Shown here: piece after piece, positions 57,452-64,000 of the stretch | Layout: each line of letters begins with the position of its first letter | Numbering within the stretch: position 1 is the first letter of the stretch | Origin: Cavenderia fasciculata | Taxonomy: Eukaryota > Evosea > Eumycetozoa > Acytosteliales > Cavenderiaceae | Direction: 5' to 3' | DNA length: 64,000 nt | Assembly: GCF_000203815.1 (NCBI RefSeq) | Contig: NW_004457734.1 | Location: 1,309,233 to 1,373,232, forward strand | Notes under the pieces: model-generated | The model's database searches: none | Told to the model about the DNA's origin: nothing | What the model saw: the letters and a program-made list of their open reading frames with translations, nothing else | Translations under genes and position numbers: made by a program

Positions 57452-57663
57452 AAATAACAAAGTTAATAATAATAATAATATTGATAATATGTAATAATAA
57501 ATAAATAATAATATAATGTATTGTTGTTAGTTTTTATATTTTATATGTATGTACATTAATGCAATAATGCAATAAAGAGAGAATTAAATTATTATTTATT
57601 TTGTTGAAAAAAAAAGGTATACTCTTTGGTTTTGTTTTGTTTTGTTCGCTTTGTGTTTGTTGT

Positions 57664-59694
57664 TTAAATGATCTTTGGTCTTCTGACATTGTTAAATTTG
57701 AAACGGTTAACACCTTCCAAACCACCAGAGGTATAACCAGAGGTTTGACCAGTGCTAGAACCAGTAGTTTGACCGGTAGATCCAGTGGCAGAGGTTTGAC
57801 CAGAGGTTTGACCAGTGGTTTGTCCAGAGGTTTGACCGGTAGATTGACCAGTGGATCCAGTGGCAGAGGTTTGACCAGTGGATTGACCGGTGGATTGACC
57901 AGTAGATTGACCAGTGCTGGCAGAGGTTGGGTTGGATGAGGTACCAGTTCCACCAGAGGTTGGGCTGGATGAAGTGCCAGTGGTTTGACCGGTGGTTGGG
58001 TTGGATGAAGTGCCAGAGGTTTGACCAGTGGTAGAGGTTGGCTCGGATGATGATTGTGAGCCTGATTGAGATCCAGTAGAGGTGAATCCATCTTGTGAAC
58101 CGGTTTGGGAACCAGATTGGGAGCCAGTTTGGGATGAACCAGATTGGGAAGAGTCGGAATTGGAAGAAGTACCAGAAGTGGTAGTACCTCCAGCAGATGA
58201 ACTCTTGCCACTGGAACTGCCAGCAGATGACTTGCCAGATGATTTACCGGAACTGCTGCCGCCAGATGACTTGCCAGAACTGCTGCCTCCAGATGATTTA
58301 CCAGAGCTGCCGCCAGCGCTAGAGCCGCCGGTGGTCTTGCCAGAGCTGGAACCAGCGCCAGTGTTTGGTGGACCGGTGGTGATGTGTGGGCCAGTGGTAC
58401 CGTGGGTGCTGGAGACTGGACCGGTGGTGTGTGGACCAGTGGTGGTGTGTGGACCAGATGATACAGCTGGGCCGGTGGCAGTGTGGGTGGTTGAGACTGC
58501 TGGACCGGTGGTGGTGTGGGTGGTGGCTGGACCAGAGGTAGCTGGACCGGTGGTAGCAGTGTGGGTGGTGGATGGACCGGCGGAGGTAGTGTGGGTGGTG
58601 GAGGCAGATGTTGTAGTTGGCTTGGGAACGAGCAATAGACAGACATGGAAGCAAAGACACCCTTGATTGGCTTGGTATTGTTGTAGACGGCAACAGTAGT
58701 GTAGGTGGCACCGTTGACCAATGGGGTTGGGGTTTGACATGGGCTCATGGTTTGGAGAAGTCCGTTCTTGTAGACTGGAACAGACTTGCAAATGACAGCA
58801 CCGGTGGCATTGTTGACAAACGAGATACTAACGACTCCTTGAGAAGCGGTGGTTTGGAAAACGACAGCTTCAACGTTTTGTTGCCAGACAATGTTGTTGG
58901 ATTGTGTGTAGACGCCTCCTGTGCCTGGGATATTGAAAGAGGTAAAGTTGGCGACGGCCGAGACAGCAGTACGGGTAACTGGCACAGATGCAGCTGATGG
59001 AGTATCGTACTTCATATAGTATTGGACAGAGACATTAGTGGCCGAGGTGTCAGTGACAAGGAATGAGATGGCCATTGAGAGTACGCTGGCAGCTGGGATG
59101 TTGACAATGTATGGTGATGGCAAGATGACTGGCTCAAACACATTGGAGAGGGTGAATGAGAAAATCTTGCGAGTTGATGGCTTGCTGACTGAAAAGTCGA
59201 TTGACAAGACCTTGATGTCTTCACGATCGTATTGCTTGCCGTTGGTCTCATTGACAAAGACGGCTTGGAATGCAAGTATTTCAAAATTACCACTTGATGG
59301 CAATGGTAGAGATGTAAAGGTCTTTGTAATAACCTTTCCTTGGGTTGTTGGTCCCAAATTTACTGTTGAATTAAATAATGATGCATTCTATAAGTAGAGG
59401 ATGAGGAAGAGGATTGCATCGGTTTTTTTTTTTTGCATAGGGATTGAAAATTATCGTGTACAATAAACAATAAAGAATGTTTGATTGATTTTAAAAGGTA
59501 GTCATAAAATAGGAGTAGTAGTAATCCCGATATGATAGTATTAGATATACAATGTGAAACGATGTTTGTTAGCAGTGTTTTGGTTGGGGGTGATCAAATT
59601 TAAAGGATGATTTTTTTTTTTGTGTGTGATGAATACATACGGTCACAGCGAGTGAAACGCACAAACATAATAAAATCGAAAGGATCAACTTCAT
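57664..59694 (-). CDS. Secreted protein with a Thr/Ser/Gly-rich repeat tail; frame changes at the linker
   Basis: Exon 1 (59694-59641) encodes a signal peptide, MKLILSILLCLCVSLAVT. The intron is 59640-59388 and exon 2 begins NASLFNSTVNLGPTT. About 245 residues of beta-rich, N-glycosylation-prone domain follow, ending near YTTVAVYNNTKPI. Around 58620-58640 the convincing reading frame changes. Downstream, a different frame reads PTTTSASTTHT, then SSGKSSGGSS and TGQSTGQT repeats, and ends GVNRFKFNNVRRPKII at 57664. Codon use supports that second frame; staying in the first gives Pro/Leu-rich sequence with rare CTG codons. A single-base indel (real or in the assembly) explains this best. No 20-mer intron is credible. 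Likely an extracellular matrix or coat protein. It shares a promoter element with the gene at 23308. Confidence 0.65.
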
Positions 59695-60277
59695 TCTATT
59701 CTCTCTTTGTTTATATGTGTAAGAATTATGTGATGTATAAATGAAATTGAAAACAAAAAAGGGTCGTAGGGGTATAGCCTTCCGACGACAACAACCAGTT
59801 TAAACGCGAAACAGCTGAATAATAATCAAAAATTAAATATCGTAAAACAATCAGCAAGTATCGCACTACAAAAATGCCCTGGCTCTTTCTGTCGCTTTTT
59901 CCATCAGGTCCTCCTTTGCAGTTTTTTTTCAGCCCACCTCGATAGGGATAGGGCGTCAGACGACTCCCAAGTCATATCCCAACGAAATGAGACGAACTTG
60001 ACAAAAATAACTACGTTTTAAGAAAAGACGATGATAATTCCCTAGAAGAGGCAAGCAGGGGTTTTGTTTGTTGTTTTAATTTGTTTATTTATTAGCCAAC
60101 ATTGAACCAATTGGTTATCCCGACTTTCGATCTCCTTTAAGATTATTATTATTATTATTATTATTTACAAAAAAAAAAATTGTTATGATGTAATGATATG
60201 ATTGATTATATACCATTATGACAATGAGGATGATGTCTGTTGTCATATTAATGGGTTGAGCTCGCTTGGTTTGTTTC
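59695..60277. other. Intergenic, promoter of the secreted protein
   Basis: It contains the 15-bp shared element (59768-59782) and a G/C-rich patch (59880-60000) of complex sequence. A short inverted repeat, GTCGTAGG...CCGACGAC, overlaps the shared element. An ATT run lies at 60140-60163. No gene is seen. Confidence 0.45.
59768..59782 (-). promoter_or_regulatory. Shared 15-bp element AGGGGTANAGCCTTC (copy 2)
   Basis: AGGGGTATAGCCTTC lies 74 bp upstream of the start codon at 59694. It differs at one position from the element at 23380-23394, which sits 72 bp upstream of another secreted-protein gene on the same strand. Confidence 0.5.
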
Positions 60278-61020
60278 TTATTCTTTAGTGACAAATCTTC
60301 TTTTGGCAGGTTGTTTACTATTTCTAGATCTGCCACCACCAAGACTTGAGAGGGTGACACCACCACCAGTAGCACCAGCCAACATACTGTAGGATTGTTT
60401 GATCATTTGGACAAGAGATGGATGGAATTTGTTTCCATCGACATCTCTTGCTTTTTTGCCAAAGCAGATCTTGTTCATAAGGTCATAAGAGTTGTTTGTA
60501 TAGATGTAACGAGTTTGCTTCTCCAACAATGCTTGAGTATATTTGGCTTTATCTTCTTCTGTGTCTTCATCTTCGTCCTCTCCTTCTACGTCTCCTTCCT
60601 CTTCATCTCCTTCTTCGATATCTTCACCACTATCATCTTCTCCTTCTTCAAATTCTTCGTCATCGTCTTCGTCGTCGTCTTCTTCTTCTTGATCGTCACC
60701 CTCTTCAGCGTCATCTTGTTCCTCTTCATCGAGTTCTTGGTCAATAACCTTTTGTTTCTTTACTTCTTCCTTTTCTTTGGTTTCAGTTGAAGTAGTAGTA
60801 GAGGAAGCAGTAGATTTAGAGGAAGATGAATCCTTCTTTTCAGTAGTCTTTCTCTTTAAGTTTGCTACTTGAGCAGCATCGGTCTCTTCATACTCTTCAA
60901 TGGTTGGTTGTCTGTTTTAAATAATAAAACGATTAATCTTCTTTTGGTTCCTCATTTTTGTTCTTTTAAATATTTCACAATCGCAAAAAGAGTGTATTAT
61001 ACTTACTCTTCTCCTGTCAT
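60278..61020 (-). CDS. Acidic nuclear-type protein with basic C-terminus, function unknown
   Basis: Exon 1 is 14 bases (61020-61007), the intron 61006-60912 (GTAAGT...AACAG) and exon 2 60911-60278; 215 residues. The start reads MTGEEQPTIEEYEETDAAQV. Residues 50-125 are almost entirely Glu, Asp and Gly, as in histone chaperones and nucleolar proteins. The C-terminal 80 residues (YIYTNNSYDLMNKICFGKKA, FHPSLVQMIKQSYSML) look folded and end in the basic, nuclear-localisation-like KQPAKRRFVTKE. No family was recognised for that domain. Plus-strand ORFs over the acidic part (Phe/Leu/Ser-rich) are mirror images of the Glu/Asp codons. Chromatin or ribosome-assembly roles are only a guess from composition. 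Confidence 0.72.
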
Positions 61021-61295
61021 CTTTATCTGCTTCTATATATCTGTATCTCTCTCTGTTGCAATGAATGACAATATTAAATTAGTTAACAAACAAATTTTCA
61101 AAATTCCCTCAATTCAAAATTCCCTCCTTTTTTTTTAAATTCTTCACCACCAATATCTCAGCCCTTTATACATTAGAATATTTATACTCTAGAATCTTTA
61201 ACAAGTAACAACAACAACAAAAGTACCTGGATTGAAGAATGACGATTGATTCGCCCAATCAATACCCCATCATCAAACAAACAAAGACCGCTTGA

Positions 61296-61330
61296 ACCCA
61301 CAAAGAAATAATCACATGATCATTATAAAA
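61296..61330 (+). promoter_or_regulatory. DUSE-like ACCCACAAA plus TATA box
   Basis: ACCCACAAA (61296-61304) matches the distal element WCCCAYAA described upstream of many small noncoding RNA genes in D. discoideum. TATAAAA follows at 61324-61330. The pair would suit a small-RNA promoter for the downstream hairpin region. A chance match is possible. Confidence 0.35.
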
Positions 61331-61492
61331 GTAATCAAAGTTCTAGCAAATAAAAATCAAGAGTAGAGTACAAGATAAAATAACAGACAGTTGCATTTAT
61401 AAATACACAAATTCTTTTTGTTATTTCTTAATAAACATCTATAACAGAAATAGGCTTACAGTTTATCAGTTTTGCTAATGGTTGTGACCGCA

Positions 61493-61593
61493 TTCGACTA
61501 TTTATTATGGAAATGATTAGTATTATGTGAGGGATCAACTTCACCAACCAATATATCTTATCATATTAATCATTTCCTTAATAAATAGTCGAA
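61493..61593. ncRNA. Candidate hairpin RNA (31-bp stem, 39-nt loop)
   Basis: The left arm 61493-61523 begins TTCGACTATTTATTATGG. It pairs with the right arm 61563-61593 as 29 Watson-Crick pairs, one G-U pair and one T-T mismatch. The loop is 61524-61562. Total size (about 101 nt) and pairing resemble a microRNA precursor; D. discoideum is known to make microRNAs. It lies in a gene-free stretch (61021-61985). A small palindromic transposon remnant is the main alternative, but I see no target-site duplication. Confidence 0.5.
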
Positions 61594-61756
61594 CCGGACG
61601 AGCTGTGTGCTCTAGTATCATGTATTAAAAAAATCTATAGAGTTTATAAAGTATAATATAAATAAATAATTTTATTTATTTATATCCACAATTGGTATAT
61701 TACAATTTAATTGGAAAGTATTAAGTTTAATAAATTCCACTAGTCGGTATCTGCTA

Positions 61757-61757
61757 C

Positions 61758-61830
<73 letters not shown>

Positions 61831-61831
61831 T
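61757..61831 (+). repeat. (ATT)n microsatellite
   Basis: About 25 ATT units in the gap between the acidic-protein gene and the kinase gene. The rest of 61021-61985 is AT-rich, apart from the hairpin. Confidence 0.9.
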
Positions 61832-61985
61832 TATGATTTGAGAAATGGTTTGTCGGTCGATTAATATTATTATTATTTTGTGTATTGTTGGAAAATTAAT
61901 TTAAGATATAATTCTTAGATTATTATTATTATTATTGTTTCTGGAGGTTAATTCATGATTGGTTATTATTTCTTTTTTCTTTTAA

Positions 61986-63967
61986 TTAAAAGAAACCAGT
62001 ATTATTAAGATTTCTTTGTAAGAACATATTATCAAATAATCCCTTCATTCCTTGTTTGGTTTCAGCTCTTTGGAAGAATGGATGCTAAAATAAAGAAAAA
62101 AAAAATTGATTAGTTGACGAGCCCGATCACTTTGTTGTTCCTTCTTTTTTTTAACATACTCTTAATAACTTATTAGCACTTGATCTTTTTGAAGGATCCA
62201 TTTCAAAACATTGCCAAAGCATATCTTTGAGATCTAATGAACACTTGAATTTAGTGACATCGATACCTTGGGTAGAGTTGTAAAACATGGATTTGAATCG
62301 AGATTCACGATGAGGTGGTTTTCTGTACATCATTTCCAACATGCAGATACCAAAACTCCAAACGTCGGCGGGGAAGCTGTGTGGCTCACCCTTGATCATC
62401 TCGGGTGGCATCCAATAGGGACTGCCGACCATATGGTGACTGGCACCATTTTCGACAGATGCACACAACCCAAAATCAACCAACTTGATGTCACCTTCGA
62501 GCGAGATCATAATGTTGCCACTCTTTATGTCACGATGCACCAATTTGTTTTCGTGTAGGTAAGCAATACCCTTGAGGATCTCCTTTCCAATGTAACCAAT
62601 ATGAGTCTCTTTGAAAATATGACTCGACGATACTGCCTGCTCCAACGTACCACCTTGCATAAACTCTGTGACAATAAACATTTGACCGTCGTGTACCACG
62701 GCACCCTTGAAATCGACAATGTTTGGGTGTCGACATTTGTTTAAAAATCCAATCTCCAAATGTACATTTAATTGTTCCTTGGCATCTCTATAATGTACTA
62801 CTTTAATTGCTACCTTTTTCTTTTCCCATTGTGCTTCAAATACTTTACCATATCCACTAAAATAGAAAAAGAGAGTAAGTCATTTTGTTACATATGTAAT
62901 CTTTTTTACTCTCTCTATTTTAATATACATTACCCTTTACCAATTAATTGACCAAATTTCATTTTCTTTTTAATGTCTGGAATTGTTTTAACCAAGGTAG
63001 ATGCCTTTGTAATGAATTCAGGTTTGACACCAGTTAATGTTCTCTTTCTTGACAACTTTAATTCTAATTTCTTTGTCTTTCTTTCAGTTTCGTCCTTGAT
63101 TTGTTCCAATTCCAATTCTTCGTCTAGTGCAGAGGTTTGGATTTCCTTTTTGGCAGTGGCACCGTCTTTACTATTCTCTGACTTTTCAGATGGGGGACTA
63201 ATATAGGTAATCTTTTGACGTGTAAGGAACTTGATGATAGTCAAAAATACTTTGATGTTCTTTCTGAGTTCGGATACTGGTATCTCTTCATGTTTGAGGT
63301 CATTGATAATGTCGTCTGGGAGATCTTCAAATTTACTGATAAAGAGACGTGGACAACGCTTTCTATTGGCATAACGACGTTTGGCAGTACTACTATTACT
63401 CTTTGACTTTCTAAAGAGACCGACATTCGATGTGGACAAATCTTCCTTTTTCTTTTTCTTTTCCGGTGCACTCTGGAATGGTGAGTCGGTTGGGTTGACA
63501 GGTCCAGCACCATCTAATTGCAAAGAGTTCATACTGTTTGATAATTGGTTGGTCGATGTGGTTGAAGTTGAACCACCGTTTGTGGTTGCTTCATTGCCAG
63601 AATCTCCCAATGACGAGGTCGATGATGTTAGTTTTTCGCGATTTGCCAAGTTGGATGCCGATGTATTTGGTGTGAATGAATCGGCTGTCGTTGCAGTCGT
63701 CGTTGTAGTAGTCGTCGTCGTCGTCGTAGATGTTTTACTATCACTTTCCTGAACCAAGTCATTCGATGACGATGAATTTGATGACGATGATTCTTCTAAA
63801 TCTTGGTTGTTGGATAGTTCTTTTGGAACGGGTGCTGGTGATGAAGGAGATGATGGTGTTGTTACTGTTGATGATACTGTCGATGTAGATGGTGGTGGTG
63901 GTGTTGCTGCTGCTACTGTTGGAGTTGGTTCAGGATTTCTATTTACCAATGGTTGATTGGTTATAAC
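61986..63967 (-). CDS. STE20/PAK-like protein kinase (5' end off the window)
   Basis: Visible exons are 63967-62934, 62856-62160 and 62084-61986, with donors GTAATG and GTATGT. The acceptor at 63969-63968 (TTCTAG) and the absence of an in-frame ATG before it put the start beyond the right edge. The N-terminal 180 residues are Ser/Thr/Pro-rich with a Thr run. A helical block (FISKFEDLPDDIINDLKHEE) follows. The kinase domain runs from FGQLIGKGGYGKVFEAQW, through VAIKVVHY (Lys), HRDIKSGNIMIS (catalytic loop), LVDFGLCA (DFG) and VGSPYWMPPEMI (STE20-type activation segment), to RSSANKLL and a short tail (HPFFQRAETK). All catalytic residues are present. No CRIB domain is seen, so it may belong to the CRIB-less PAK/GCK-like group. 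Substrate unknown. Confidence 0.9.
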
Positions 63968-64000
63968 CTAGAATTTCATTCGTTCAATCAACAAACAAAT

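Noticed and set aside
57534-58620. Pro/Leu-rich continuation of the 59357 frame (PPPTLPP, VKPLVKPLPLD)
   Set aside because: It is the off-frame reading of the SGQTSG repeat DNA and depends on rare CTG codons. The other frame has normal dictyostelid codon use.
60395-60790. Phe/Ser/Leu-rich plus-strand ORF resembling a membrane protein
   Set aside because: It is the complement of the Glu/Asp codons of the acidic gene on the minus strand, which has valid splice sites and a folded C-terminus.
1-64000. Transposons, virus-derived elements or CRISPR arrays
   Set aside because: No integrase, reverse transcriptase, transposase, capsid-like or repeat-spacer sequence was recognised. The 61493 hairpin could be a MITE remnant but shows no target-site duplication.

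Overview
The window looks like nuclear DNA of a dictyostelid social amoeba other than Dictyostelium discoideum. It is AT-rich with gene-dense coding islands. Introns are short (about 50-130 bp), AT-rich and GTATGT/GTAAGT...AG. Proteins carry runs of Asn, Gln, Ser or Thr. Stop codons are almost all TAA. Lineage markers are an alpha-kinase/WD40 myosin heavy chain kinase, a cellulase with a CBM49-like domain, a Crinkler/RHS-like ATPase, and very large ankyrin-like proteins. All models were read by hand from splice signals and reading-frame continuity; there is no transcript evidence.

Layout, left to right. At 1-6 kb: the 3' part of an acyl-CoA oxidase, mitochondrial Hsp10, a DUF2804 membrane protein and ribose-5-phosphate isomerase. 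At 6-20 kb: mostly nuclear genes for mitochondrial proteins (chalcone-isomerase-like protein, TCAIM-like protein, glycine cleavage H protein, PPR protein), mixed with a 1394-aa ankyrin-like protein and two coiled-coil proteins. At 19-31 kb: a run of seven minus-strand genes or gene parts, comprising TFIIH p44, three secreted or GPI-type surface proteins and a SMYD4-like methyltransferase. At 31-36 kb: a frameshifted partial copy beside an intact G-domain/Cys-rich protein. At 36-43 kb: a myosin heavy chain kinase and a GH5 cellulase separated by a 2.5-kb gene-free region. At 43-52 kb: a Crinkler-like ATPase, a leucine-rich-repeat protein and a second large ankyrin-like protein. At 52-64 kb: two divergent mitochondrial protein genes, a small TGA-interrupted ORF, a secreted EEP-fold hydrolase, a repeat-rich secreted protein whose frame changes at its linker, an acidic nuclear-type protein and a STE20-like kinase running off the right edge.

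The genes do not form one pathway. Two themes recur: nuclear genes for mitochondrial proteins, several in divergent pairs sharing an RACGAAYGA promoter word, and secreted or surface proteins, two of which share a 15-bp element about 72-74 bp upstream of the start codon. The most striking non-genic signal is a near-perfect 31-bp stem hairpin at 61493-61593, about the size of a microRNA precursor. I saw no tRNA, rRNA, CRISPR array, transposon or virus-derived element.
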